From positions 435,305,458-435,369,457 of the forward strand of contig CM068372.1 of the NCBI GenBank assembly GCA_034769895.1: 64,000 nucleotides of DNA, read 5' to 3'. The notes beneath the pieces are model-generated. The model had not been told where the DNA came from. It saw only the letters and a list, made by a program, of their open reading frames with translations, and searched no databases. Origin of the DNA: Magicicada septendecula (taxonomy: Eukaryota; Arthropoda; Insecta; Hemiptera; Cicadidae). Positions 1 through 12,650 of the stretch are shown in pieces. The translations under genes and the position numbers were made by a program. Numbering within the stretch: position 1 is the stretch's first letter; every line of letters begins with the position of its first letter.

Positions 1-463
1 TTACACAAATTACATAAAACACATATTTTTATCAATTCTTATACCTAGCACAATAAAATAATACATTTCTAAAATATAGAATGAACACATTATACTGAAC
101 GTATGAACACCTATTTATCAAAGCGTAATACAAGCATTTTTATTAGAGCAAAATTTAGTTATCATTTTTAATTTACAAAATTTAAATTCGTTGCTCGTCT
201 GAGCAACCTCCCAATCCACACACACTATTGTATTTTATGTTTGACTGTAGCGCCCATTTGCCTACACAAAGACTGCATAGTTGGAGGAATTGGACATCTC
301 CATGTCCTTGCTTGGGCTTTACATTTTAAAAATTTTAGGTATCGACATACCTTCGTTTTATAATTATAAGCCCTTAAAACGGGTCTACCACCTGGCTATG
401 CTGTCCCTACGCGGACAGAGTGGCAGCCGCTGTTCCATAGTGTCCGGGATTCCCCTAGTTTCA
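1..463 (-). mobile_element. Element A LTR, partial (left window edge)
   Basis: This is the 5' portion, in minus-strand sense, of an LTR that continues out of the window. It matches 6085-6546 of the first complete LTR. On the minus strand it begins TGAAACTAGGGG at 463, directly after the purine tract. No gene is seen in it; a short ORF starting with TTG at 281 is repeated in every copy but has no ATG start. Confidence 0.75.
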
Positions 464-476
464 CCCCCCTATTAAT
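464..476 (-). promoter_or_regulatory. Element A polypurine tract, copy 1
   Basis: On the minus strand a run AATAGGGGGG ends immediately before the LTR start TGAAAC. This is where the plus-strand-priming purine tract of an LTR retroelement is expected. The same junction is present in the other copies, with the internal region starting at 6547, 12651, 18757, 24867 and 31003. Confidence 0.65.
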
Positions 477-498
477 TTCTATTATCAACCAATTTCAA

Positions 499-788
499 GT
501 CAGCTATGGTCAAGGGACTTGATATGGCCATAGCTGACCGGTAGCCAAAACCACGATTAGTGCTGGTAAGGCAGTAATCGCCCGAAAAGTCGGGGAAATC
601 AAACTTTACTTTAATGCTTGTTCTACTCATCATTATTCTGTACGGCACGAAAGTCTATCATGGCACAAATTGAATTTGTACAAAAAAAAATGTGCCGTAC
701 ATTTTCGCCATGTTGGCCTCCGATGGAGGTAACACTCACTGTTACCCCCAACCCATTCCACTATCTACTGGGGCACAGGCCACCCCAG
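499..788 (-). other. Cluster of conserved hairpins next to the purine tract (element A 3' UTR)
   Basis: Perfect inverted repeats follow each other closely. An 11-bp stem lies at 499-509/528-538 and a 6-bp stem at 554-559/575-580. A 5-bp stem with a 4-base loop lies at 581-585/590-594, and a 10-bp stem at 639-648/692-701. A composite has 712-716 pairing with 748-752 around two inner hairpins, 717-721/725-729 and 728-733/741-746, which overlap by two bases and may alternate. A 6-bp stem lies at 768-773/783-788. The segment is richer in G+C than the surrounding DNA and is kept in all six copies, starting near 6582, 12686, 18792, 24902 and 31038. It lies in the 3' UTR of the element transcript. 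A role in RNA export, packaging or stability is an inference. Confidence 0.6.
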
Positions 789-1679
789 CAATAGCACATT
801 AATAGCTACACTAAAATTTCATATGAAACGTTATAATACGTCATTTTTCATTATCATTTAAATCATACACAACTTTCTCTAATTAGATTCCTTAAAATTT
901 TCAAATTTATTATTAACATTTATTTTTCATCATATTTCAGTTATTATTATTTTTTACATTATTATCTCAAGTTGTTTTCATTATTGAAGTTAAAATTCTT
1001 TCATTTGAATTAAACATCTGTAAACACTTTATTATCTCTGACTTGTATCATACAATTTTTATACTTACAGTCCATTATTCACATACTGACATACACAAAA
1101 TATATACACCATACACACCAATACCTCCACGTTACCTCTGAAACATTTAATCACAGTGTTATTTCATATTCAACAATTTATCATTTATTTATTAATTAAT
1201 TATCAAATTCACCTCTCCTAAAATAATTTAAATTCATTAGAAAATTCAATTATATAATCTTTGAATCAATCAAAATATTTAAAACATTTCAAATTTTTTA
1301 ATTAAATTAATTATCGAAAATACAAGTTTCAGTGCTATCAAAACAATTACAACTCGCTAATTACTGTCTTCAAAATTAATGTTGTTATTTTAGATTGTAA
1401 AATATCAATATTATTATTACAACAATTATCTACATACACATTGTTTATCTAACATCCTACAATACACACCATTAAATGCACTACACATATATTTACAATT
1501 CTTCGTCATTGATTACTCAGTTATATCACACTTCAATGTCCAAGGTTGCAAGGTCAAAACCATAAAACAATATATTTAAAATTGTCCATTGATTGTTTTA
1601 TAGTCTACCCTCCATCGTCAAAAATTAGTTGTTGTTTCAAATAACACTTTTCAATTTTATTGACACACATATGGTTATT

Positions 1680-2781
1680 TTATGTGTCACTACCATGCAA
1701 ATCAAATTCATCCGTTTTATCACAATAATCATGAACCAAGTCAACATTAAGTATTTCTGTCAAGTCTCCATTAGTAATTCTGTTCATTATCGGGTTAGTT
1801 ACTTTTCTATTATAAATTAAATCATTAAAATAATCTCCACTCTTTATTTTAACAGACAAGTAATTCATATCATTTAACATCTCTTTCAACTCATCATGAT
1901 CTCTCTTTACATTATATAATTTTATCTCTCTCTCAACACACAATTCTCTATCTAAATATCTCTCATCATAACACCATCTCATACCTTCAATATTACTCCA
2001 GACAGAGGGTACAAACTTATACAACAAAAATAAACAACTCAAATCTGCTACTAACACGGGACTCTTGCCCTTCAAAAACAACACTTGTGAACACTCTGGT
2101 TCAGAACAAATAAGGGGAAAATTTACCCTCTGCCCCCATTCTACCACTATACTATTTTCCACTTTCTCTCTAACTCATAAACACACATCAACATCTCATT
2201 ATTACATTCTATAACTTCGTCAGTACTCTCACTATTTTTTTGACTGTATCACTCTCTGATACTACCTTTTTAATTACTTTACCATTCTCAATATTATTTT
2301 TATCATTTTCGACATCATCATCATTATTTGTTAACTCTTTATCTAGTACCACATTTTTACACATATTATAGTTTTCATCTGTTTTACTTTTGTCTGTATT
2401 CATTACACTCACTCCCATTCTCTCAGTACTTTGTTCTAATTTATTCAAACTATTTTTTAATTCATTTAATTTGTTATTTCGCATATCTAATTTCTCATTT
2501 ACACTACTTTTAAATTCTTGCATTTCGTTTTTCTGCTCATTAAATTTTTCGTCATTACTATCAAATCGTTTACTGATAAGATTAAATAAGTCACTCATGG
2601 ACATCTCTTTTTCTTTTGTTTTATTCGTTACGGGAGTTGAAATCGCTCCTGGCGTACTAATTACAGATTCTTCTACACTACGGTCATCAATTGATAGTGA
2701 CTCTGTTTGAATACCTGAGTCAGTATTTATTCGACTCTCGGTTTGACTGTCAGAGAAGCTGACTTCATTATTATCTGCCAT
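1680..2781 (-). pseudogene. Element A coiled-coil ORF, copy 1 (frameshifted)
   Basis: This copy corresponds to the 367-codon ORF that is intact in copies 3-6 but has at least two breaks. One lies near 2235, where the tract after the SDTVK region is altered and the reading frame ends at 2209. The other is a one-base loss near 2157, in the codons after RKWK, that splits off the C-terminal half. The N-terminal fragment still has the Ser/Thr/Asp-rich start and the coiled coil. The C-terminal fragment (2162-1680) has no ATG of its own. The protein is not recognised as any named family; its place after a PBS suggests a Gag-like structural role. Confidence 0.7.
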
Positions 2782-2964
2782 CTCTTACTCTTTATAATTG
2801 ATATTTGTGCGTAAATATAATATAATCAATATATAATATACAATATAACCAATTTTGCGTAAATGACGCACTTTTATTTCATTACGCTAACCTTAAACAC
2901 ACTTTTGCATCTTTTTTGTAGGTGCGGTTTTTACTTAAAATTTTTTTTTTTTTTTTCATAAAAA

Positions 2965-2985
2965 CGGTCCCTGTCGGCTGCGCCA
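2965..2985 (-). promoter_or_regulatory. Element A primer binding site, copy 1 (tRNA-Ser-like)
   Basis: The minus strand reads TGGCGCAGCCGACAGGGACC one base after the LTR end ATCTCA. TGG complements a tRNA CCA end. The following bases would pair with a tRNA whose acceptor 5' strand starts GCAGCCG, which is typical of eukaryotic tRNA-Ser. Some Drosophila Gypsy-group elements (17.6, 297) are primed by tRNA-Ser. The same site is at 9048-9068, 15152-15172, 21258-21278 (one substitution), 27371-27391 and 33506-33526. Confidence 0.65.
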
Positions 2986-2986
2986 C

Positions 2987-5900
2987 TGAGATTTTACTTA
3001 CTCACTTACATAAATACAAATATATAATTCAATTCCACCTACCTGCAAAGATTCTATCTGGGTCCAAAAATCCGATCACAGGAACGTAAGATGCAAACAT
3101 GTGTTACGGGTTTTGTAATAATGAACTCTACTCATTATTTGAAGAGAATTAACATTTTTTAATAATCAATTATTTCAAGGTTGTACTGTTAGTTTTCCAA
3201 TGAAATTTATCAACTTAACTTAAAATTTTCGTACATTTTGGTAATACGTTTTATATTATCATAATTAAATTGTTTTACTTACAACTATGTAGACCGCCCA
3301 GTCTGCTCTCTCTCTCTCTCGCTCTCTCTCTCTCACACATTCTTATTTAAAAAACCCCCGTTATTTAAATATGTACCCCACTGCTATATAAATTGAAAAA
3401 AAAAACATATACCCCACGCCGGCACGAGGCGTCCGCACAACCTCGATTTATTCCAGATCTAACTTCATTGACGTCCAACAAACAAAATGCAGGTTGGTGT
3501 CCCTACGATGACCACACATCACTATCACAAAATTGTTAATGGAATCTCACATTTTAATATTTGAACTTATAAAATTTTGACGAGCCCCTTTGGGCAATAC
3601 CTGGCCAGGTAGAGTCTCTAGGCGAACTGCGCAGAGCGGCTACCTGTTCACGGCCAACTCGATTTCGTCTTTCTTGGTGGAAACCAAGGCCTCATGGTTC
3701 TTCGTCGCTTGTATGTCCTATTCAACCCATGAAGTGTTTGTGTGCTGATCATGGGCGATATTCGTGCAGCACTGGCTGATGTCACAAAAAGGGTTTGGCT
3801 TAAACTAGCATCCGCCAGCATGGTAAACGAAGTGAACAGAAATTCTCTTAGCCATCTTTGCGTTGCACAAAACTGGCGTCGCTCCGCGCCCCTGCTGGTC
3901 GGGCGCACTGTCACACATTCACAAAGTTCTTAGAAACTGATGTTGGGTGCATTCCTTGTTAGCGATTGCACAACTGTGAAGACGTATTACTCCTTTGTTA
4001 AAACACTGTTCTTACAATACAACACGTGGCCTGGTCACAGTTGGAAATTAAATTTACAAATATTTTCTATAAACCCCAAAAAATTTAATAAAATGAAATC
4101 CCCTGTATTTGTCACGTTACAATACCCCCCCAATGAGAGATCTTCTGCCGAAACAGAAGAAATCTCATTGCTAAAACCCTTAAGAGGACCAGTGAGGAAC
4201 TGGTGCCAACAACCCCCTTTTAGATCTTATACTTCATGGGTAAACGACCCCCCTGGCTCGGCGACTATGGACGCATCTGAACGAGATCACTGGACTTCTC
4301 TGTGCGAGATCCCAACACCGAAAAATCGAACAGATACGCACCACAGCGCACCTCCCCTTCTAACATGTTTTCCCCAAAAATCCAAATCCCTGGCTCAGAT
4401 CATGCCAGATCCTCAACCGATATGTTTCCCCTTGGGGGCTGCCTTTAGCAGTTACTGGGCTCACACACACACTTATACTACATCATATAAACATTGAAAC
4501 ATCTTTAGTTTTAAAATTTTGTTTAAGTCAAAATCAACGGCTATTTACTTTAAATCAGAACACAAATTCTTTACCCACATTGACTAATTCTTTTCATTAA
4601 TTTTTTTTTGTTATTAGAAAATAAACAAATTGAACATTTCTTAAAATAGGAACATCCTTAACCTAACATGTGATTACACCTATGCCCTAAAAATACAATT
4701 CAATAAAAACGCTAATAACACACAAACAATAACATCATAAAAGTTCAAAAATATCAATTAGATGGCAGGCACAAAGTCAAGAAATTTTTTTTTTCAAAAA
4801 TTTTAAATTCAATAATTTAAATTTATTAAAATATATTCCTTTTTTCAATACTGAAATTATTTAAAATTATTCTAATTAATTAAAAGCAAAATTGGCTTTA
4901 CTTCATTGCTAAACGTGTCTAGTATAGGACATCACCTATCAGCTGATCCAAAACTGGGTCAAGTCAAGAACCTTGACCTACATAAATTATGCACAAGTTA
5001 CATCTGAAAATACATTGAACATCTGTAAAATTCTATCTTTAAACACAAAAACATAATAAAATAAAACATTTAAAATTAACAAAATATTATTATAATTAAC
5101 AATAAAATTGATATTTAAATTACTCACATAAACATTATTTTCAAACTCTTATCAAAATTTGTCACTGGTCTCAATCAAAATTTTATATTTTTACTATGAA
5201 CCTCTTTTCTTTAATAATCTCCTATCCATTAATTTGGGTGATCTAATTATTTATACTCATTTGATTTACTACTTGACATGTATTCATATAATATCTTTCT
5301 CACTCTTTGACTCTAATATCCCTAACAACTTTAACTAACAGGACACCCATCTCTATCAAAATATCTATCAAACTCTCTCTAAACCCAACTTACTATTAAA
5401 CTCAATTCGCCACATTCTCTCGATATATAAAAAAAATACTCTCTAACCCTTTGTACTTATGATGAGTGTTTCCCCCTCCCCCAAAAGCTCATTCCCTTAT
5501 TTTAATTCCTGGATTCTACCTAAGGTAACCCTTTCCGGCGCCAAACGGTCCCTCCCCGTCCCAACCCTTTTGTTGCGGACTCCTACATTACACTATCCCC
5601 TCTTATAAAATTTCCATCCCCAAATCCCATTCTTATTACCTCACTTCAACTACAACAAAATAACATCATCATTTATAAACATCAATATATCAATCAATAC
5701 TCTACATATATTCCCCATATCTACTGTGTCAACATCAATACTTCTCAAATTCTATTACATTAAGTCACAACAACCTTACATTAATTCAAAACAACATTAT
5801 TCTCTCTAGTACCACTTTGACTTCAACTTTAACGTGGACTGATCTACATGTCCCACCAAAATACTAATCACCCAAAAGCTATCTTTTATCAATTTCACAA

Positions 5901-6546
5901 ATTATTTAAAATCTTAACTTTATCGAATTACTTTCCTCATCATTCAAAATAACATCTTTAACACATTATATTTAACATTAATTACCTTGAACATGAATAG
6001 ACCATTTAACAGTGACATTTTACTACTGATCAGCTGACTTGCTTAGCAGGGTGCACGACCTCACTGCCAACTCATTTCCAAATTACACAAATTACATAAA
6101 ACACATATTTTTATCAATTCTTATACCTAGCACAATAAAATAATACATTTCTAAAATATAGAATGAACACATTATACTGAACGTATGAACACCTATTTAT
6201 CAAAAGCGTAATACAAGCATTTTTATTAGAGCAAAATTTAGTTATCATTTTTAATTTACAAAATTTAAATTCATTGCTCGTCTGAGCAACCTCCCAATCC
6301 ACACACACTATTGTATTTTATGTTGGACTGTAGCGCCCATTTGCCTACACAAAGACTGCATAGTTGGAGGAATTGGACATCTCCATGTCCTTGCTTGGGC
6401 TTTACATTTTAAAAATTTTAGGTATCGACATACCTTCGTTTTATAATTATAAGCCCTCAAAACGGGTCTACCACCTGGCTATGCTGTCCCTACGCGGACA
6501 GAGTGGCAGCCGCTGTTCCATAGTGTCCGGGATTCCCCTAGTTTCA
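2987..6546 (-). mobile_element. Element A LTR, complete, 3560 bp
   Basis: The minus strand begins TGAAACTAGGGG (6546) and ends GTAAAATCTCA (2987), flanked by the purine tract and the PBS as expected. It is unusually long for an LTR. A (CT)n run near 3303-3333 varies in length between copies. A TATA-like TTATATAGC on the minus strand near 3395-3384 is a possible promoter. A G+C-rich island spans about 3570-4480. The 4500-6000 stretch is AT-rich with no gene that I can support. Confidence 0.7.
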
Positions 6547-9069
6547 CCCCCCTATTAATTTCTATTATCAACCAATTTCAAGTCAGCTATGGTCAAGGGA
6601 CTTGATATGGCCATAGCTGACCGCTAGCCAAAACCACGATTAGTGCTGGTAAGGCAGTAATCGCCCGAAAAGTCGGGGAAATCAAACTTTACTTTAATGC
6701 TTGTTCTACTCATCATTATTCTGTACGGCACGAAAGTCTATCATGGCACAAATTGAATTTGTACAAAAAAAAATGTGCCGTACATTTTCGCCATGTTGGC
6801 CTCCGATGGAGGTAACACTCACTGTTACCCCCAACCCATTCCACTATCTACTGGGGCACAGGCCACCCCAGCAATAGCACATTAATAGCTACACTAAAAT
6901 TTCATATGAAACGTTATAATACGTCATTTTTCATTATCATTTAAATCATACACAACTTTCTCTAATTAGATTCCTTAAAATTTTCAAATTTATTATTAAC
7001 ATTTATTTTTCATCATATTTCAGTTATTATTATTTTTTACATTATTATCTCAAGTTGTTTTCATTATTGAAGTTAAAATTCTTTCATCTGAATTAAACAT
7101 CTGTAAACACTTTATTATCTCTGACTTGTATCATAAAATTTTTATACTTACAGTCCATTATTCACATACTGACATACACAAAATATATACACCATACACA
7201 CCAATACCTCCACGTTACCTCTGAAACATTTAATCACAGTGTTATTTCATATTCAACAATTTATCATTTATTTATTAATTAATTATCAAATTTACCTCTC
7301 CTAAAATAATTTAAATTCATTAGAAAATTCAATTATATAATCTTTGAATCAATCAAAATATTTAAAACATTTCAAATTTTTTAATTAAATTAATTATCGA
7401 AAATACAAGTTCCAGTGCTATCAAAACAATTACAACTCGCTAATTACTGTCTTCAAAATTAATGTTGTTATTTTAGATTGTAAAATATCAATATTATTAT
7501 TACAACAATTATCTACATACACATTGTTTATCTAACATCCTACAATACACACCATTAAATGCACTACACATATATTTACAATTCTTCGTCATTGATTACT
7601 CAGTTATATCACACTTCAATGTCCAAGGTTGCAAGGTCAAAACCATAAAACAATATATTTAAAATTGTCCATTGATTGTTTTATAGTCTACCCTCCATCG
7701 TCAAAAATTAGTTGTTGTTTCAAATAACACTTTTCAATTTTATTGACACACATATGGTTATTTTGTGTGTCACTACCATGCAAATCAAATTCATCCGTTT
7801 TATCACAATAATCATGAACCAAGTCAACATTAAGTATTTCTGTCAAGTCTCCATTAGTAATTCTGTTCATTATCGGGTTAGTTACTTTTCTATTATAAAT
7901 TAAATCATTGAAATAATCTCCACTCTTTATTTTAACAGACAAGTAATTCATATCATTTAACATCTCTTTCAACTCATCATGATCTCTCTTTACATTATAT
8001 AATTTTATCTCTCTCTCAACACACAATTCTCTATCTAAATCTCTCTCATCATAACACCATCTCATACCTTCAATATTACTCCAGACAGAGGGTACAAACT
8101 TATACAACAAAAATAAACAACTCAAATCTGCTACTAACACGGGACTCTTGCCCTTCAAAAACAACACTTGTGAACACTCTGGTTCAGAACAAATAAGGGG
8201 AAAATTTACCCTCTGCCCCCATTCTACCACTATACTATTTTCCACTTTCTCTCTAACTCATAAACACACATCAACATCTCATTATTACATTCTATAACTT
8301 CGTCAGTACTCTCACTATTTATTTTCACTGTATCACTCTCTGATACTACCTTTTTAATTACTTTACCATTCTCAATATTATTTTTATCATTTTCGACATC
8401 ATCATCATTATTTGTTAACTCTTTATCTAGTACCACATTTTTACACATATTATAGTTTTCATCTGTTTTACTTTTGTCTGTATTCATTACACTCACTCCC
8501 ATTCTCTCAGTACTTTGTTCTAATTTATTCAAACTATTTTTTAATTCATTTAATTTGTTATTCAGCATATCTAATTTCTCATTTACACTACTTTTAAATT
8601 CTTGCATTTCGTTTTTCTGCTCATTAAATTTTTCGTCATTACTATCAAATCGTTTACTGATAAGTTTAAATAAGTCACTCATGGACATCTCTTTTTCTTT
8701 TGTTTTATTCGTTACGGGAGTTGAAATCGCTCCTGGCGTACTAATTACAGATTCTTCTACACTACGGTCATCAATTGATAGTGACTCTGTTTGAATACCT
8801 GAGTCAGTATTTATTCGACTCTCGGTTTGACTGTCAGAGAAGCTGACTTCATTATTATCTGCCATCTCTTACTCTTTATAATTGATATTTGTGCGTAAAT
8901 ATAATATAATCAATATATAATATACAATATAACCAATTTTGCGTAAATGACGCACTTTTATTTCATTACGCTAACCTTAAACACACTTTTGCATCTTTTT
9001 TGTAGGTGCGGTTTTTACTTAAAATTTTTTTTTTTTTTTCATAAAAACGGTCCCTGTCGGCTGCGCCAC
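6547..9069 (-). mobile_element. Element A internal region, copy 2
   Basis: The layout matches copy 1: PBS at 9068-9048, ORF start at 8865, purine tract at the 6547 edge and the hairpin cluster starting near 6582. Apart from the ORF I see no gene. Confidence 0.75.
7688..8865 (-). pseudogene. Element A coiled-coil ORF, copy 2 (frameshifted, stop lost)
   Basis: The first 208 codons match the intact copies. The same one-base loss seen in copy 1, after RKWK near 8240, then shifts the frame. The downstream half continues in another frame, and its normal stop near 7764 is changed to a sense codon, so reading runs on to 7688. Sharing the frameshift with copy 1 suggests that the two units descend from one already broken unit. 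Confidence 0.7.
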
Positions 9070-12000
9070 TGAGATTTTACTTACTCACTTACATAAATAC
9101 AAATATATAATTCAATTCCACCTACCTGCAAAGATTCTATCTGGGTCCAAAAATCCGATCACAGGAACGTAAGATGCAAACATGTGTTACGGGTTTTGTA
9201 ATAATGAACTCTACTCATTATTTGAAGAGAATTAACATTTTTTAATAATCAATTATTTCAAGGTTGTACTGTTAGTTTTCCAATGAAATTTATTAACTTA
9301 ACTTAAAATTTTCGTACATTTTGGTAATACGTTTTATATTATCATAATTAAATTGTTTTACTTACAACTATGTAGACCGCCCAGTCTGCTCTCTCTCTCT
9401 CTCTCTCTCTCTCTCGCTCTCTCTCTCTCACACATTCTTATTTAAAAAACCCCCGTTATTTAAATATGTACCCCACTGCTATATAAATTGAAAAAAAAAA
9501 CATATACCCCACGCCGGCACGAGGCGTCCGCACAACCTCGATTTATTCCAGATCTAACTTCATTGACGTCCAACAAACAAAATACAGGTTGGTGTCCCTA
9601 CGATGACCACACATCACTATCACAAAATTGTTAATGGAATCTCACATTTTAATATTTGAACTTATAAAATTTTGACGAGCCCCTTTGGGCAATACCTGGC
9701 CAGGTAGAGTCTCTAGGCGAACTGCGCAGAGCGGCTACCTGTTCACGGCCAACTCGATTTCGTCTTTCTTTGTGGAAACCAAGGCCTCATGGTTCTTCGT
9801 CGCTTGTATGTCCTATTCAACCCATGAAGTGTTTGTGTGCTGATCATGGGCGATATTCGTGCAGCACTGGCTGATGTCACAAAAAGGGTTTGGCTTAAAC
9901 TAGCATCCGCCAGCATGCTAAACGAAGTGAACAGAAATTCTCTTAGCCATCTTTGCGTTGCACAAAACTGGCGTCGCTCCGCGCCCCTGCTGGTCGGGCG
10001 CACTGTCACACATTCACAAAGTTCTTACAAACTGATGTTGGGTGCATTCCTTGTTAGCGATTGCACAACTGTGAAGACGTATTACTCCTTTGTTAAAACA
10101 CTGTTCTTACAATACAACACGTGGCCTGGTCACAGTTGGAAATTAAATTTACAAATATTTTCTATAAACCCCAAAAAATTTAATAAAATGAAATCCCCTG
10201 TATTTGTCACGTTACAATACCCCCCCAATGAGAGATCTTCTGCCGAAACAGAAGAAATCTCATTGCTAAAACCCTTAAGAGGACCAGTGAGGAACTGGTG
10301 GCAACAACCCCCTTTTAGATCTTATACTTCATGGGTAAACGACCCCCCTGGCTCGGCGACTATGGACGCATCTGAACGAGATCACTGGACTTCTCTGTGC
10401 GAGATCCCAACACCGAAAAATCGAACAGATACGCACCACAGCGCACCTCCCCTTCTAACATGTTTTCCCCAAAAATCCAAATCCCTGGCTCAGATCATGC
10501 CAGATCCTCAACCGATATGTTTCCCCTTGGGGGCTGCCTTTAGCAGTTACTGGGCTCACACACACACTTATACTACATCATATAAACATTGAAACATCTT
10601 TAGTTTTAAAATTTTGTTTAAGTCAAAATCAACGGCTATTTACTTTAAATCAGAACACAAATTCTTTACCCACATTGACTAATTCTTTTCATTAATTTTT
10701 TTTTGTTATTAGAAAATAAACAAATTGAACATTTCTTAAAATAGGAACATCCTTAACCTAACATGTGATTACACCTATGCCCTAACAATACAATTCAATA
10801 AAAACGCTAATAACACACAAACAATAACATCATCAAAGTTCAAAAATATCAATTAGATGGCAGGCACAAAGTCAAGAAATTTTTTTTTTTCAAAAATTTT
10901 AAATTCAAAAATTTAAATTTATTAAAATATATTCCTTTTTTCAATACTGAAATTATTTTAAATTATTCTAATTAATTAAAAGCAAAATTGGCTTTACTTC
11001 ATTGCTAAACGTGTCTAGTATAGGACATCACCTATCAGCTGATCCAAAACTGGGTCAAGTCAAGAACCTTGACCTACATAAATTATGCACAAGTTACATC
11101 TGAAAATACATTGAACATCTGTTAAATTCTATCTTTAAACACAAAAACATAATAAAATAAAACATTTAAAATTAACAAAATATTATTATAATTAACAATA
11201 AAATTGATATTTAAATTACTCACATAAACATTATTTTCAAACTCTTATCAAAATTTGTCACTGGTCTCAATCAAAATTTTATATTTTTACTATGAGCCTC
11301 TTTTCTTTAATAATCTCCTATCCATTAATTTGGGTGATCTAATTATTTATACTCATTTGATTTACTACTTGACATGTATTCATATAATATCTTTCTCACT
11401 CTTTGACTCTAATATCCCTAACAACTTTAACTAACAGGACACCCATCTCTATCAAAATATCTATCAAACTCTCTCTAAACCCAACTTACTATTAAACTCA
11501 ATTCGCCACATTCTCTCGATATATAAAAAAAATACTCTCTAACCCTTTGTACTTACGATGAGTGTTTCCCCCCTCCACCAAAAGCTCATTCCCTTATTTT
11601 GATTCCTGGATTCTACCTAAGGTAACCCTTTCCGGCGCCAAACGGTCCCTCCCCGTCCCAACCCTTTTGTTGCGGACTCCTACATTACACTATCCCCTCT
11701 TATAAAATTTCCATCCCCAAATCCCATTCTTATTACCTCACTTCAACTACAACAAAATAACATCATCATTTATAAACATCAATATATCAATCAATACTCT
11801 ACATATATTCCCCATATCTACTGTGTCAACATCAATACTTCTCAAATTCTATTACATTAACTCACAACAACCTTACATTAATTCAAAACAACATTATTCT
11901 CTCTAGTACCACTTTGACTTCAACTTTAACGTGGACTGATCTACATGTCCCACCAAAATACTAATCACCCAAAAGCTATCTTTTATCAATTTCACAAATT

Positions 12001-12650
12001 ATTTAAAATCTTAACTTTATCGAATTACTTTCCTCATCATTCAAAATAACATCTTTAACACATTAACACATTATATTTAACATTAATTACCTTGAACATG
12101 AATAGACCATTTAACAGTGACATTTTACTACTGATCAGCTGACTTGCTTAGCAGGGTGAACGACCTCACTGCCAACTCATTTCCAAATTACACAAATTAC
12201 ATAAAACACATATTTTTATCAATTCTTATACCTAGCACAATAAAATAATACATTTCTAAAATATAGAATGAACACATTATACTGAACGTATGAACACCTA
12301 TTTATCAAAGCGTAATACAAGCATTTTTATTAGAGCAAAATTTAGTTATCATTTTTAATTTACAAAATTTAAATTCGTTGCTCGTCTGAGCAACCTCCCA
12401 ATCCACACACACTATTGTATTTTATGTTGGACTGTAGCGCCCATTTGCCTACACAAAGACTGCATAGTTGGAGGAATTGGACATCTCCATGTCCTTGCTT
12501 GGGCTTTACATTTTAAAAATTTTAGGTATCGACATACCTTCGTTTTATAATTATAAGCCCTTAAAACGGGTCTACCACCTGGCTATGCTGTCCCTACGCG
12601 GACAGAGTGGCAGCCGCTGTTCCATAGTGTCCGGGATTCCCCTAGTTTCA
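9070..12650 (-). mobile_element. Element A LTR, complete, 3581 bp
   Basis: It has the same TG...CA ends as the other LTRs. The (CT)n run (about 9388-9429) is longer than in copy 1. On the opposite (plus) strand of the G+C-rich island, an ATG at 9846 opens 248 codons to 10592. In other copies this frame is interrupted, so coding is doubtful. The remainder is AT-rich without a supported gene. Confidence 0.7.

Larger units (their letters stand above)
464..2986 (-). mobile_element. Element A internal region, copy 1
   Basis: This segment lies between two LTRs. Reading the minus strand, it holds a one-base spacer, the PBS (2985-2965), a leader with an A-rich run, the coiled-coil ORF (2781-1680, broken here), a 1.2 kb untranslated stretch and a G6 purine tract (469-464) that abuts the next LTR. 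I see no protease, RT, RNase H or integrase in any frame. The 464-1679 part contains no convincing gene, but 499-788 is packed with inverted repeats. Confidence 0.75.

Noticed and set aside
281..475. 64-codon open frame repeated in every array unit
   Set aside because: It begins with TTG, crosses the LTR/purine-tract junction and has no ATG or domain, so it is a by-product of the repeat.
2390..2710. 106-codon plus-strand frame, repeated in all units
   Set aside because: It is antisense to the coiled-coil ORF and Phe/Leu/Ser-rich, a typical shadow of an Asn/Lys/Glu-rich gene.
3884..3899. CTCF-like motif (minus strand CCAGCAGGGGCGC) in the G+C-rich island of each element A unit
   Set aside because: It is one G short of the core consensus, and no insulator context can be seen, so it is not listed as a site.
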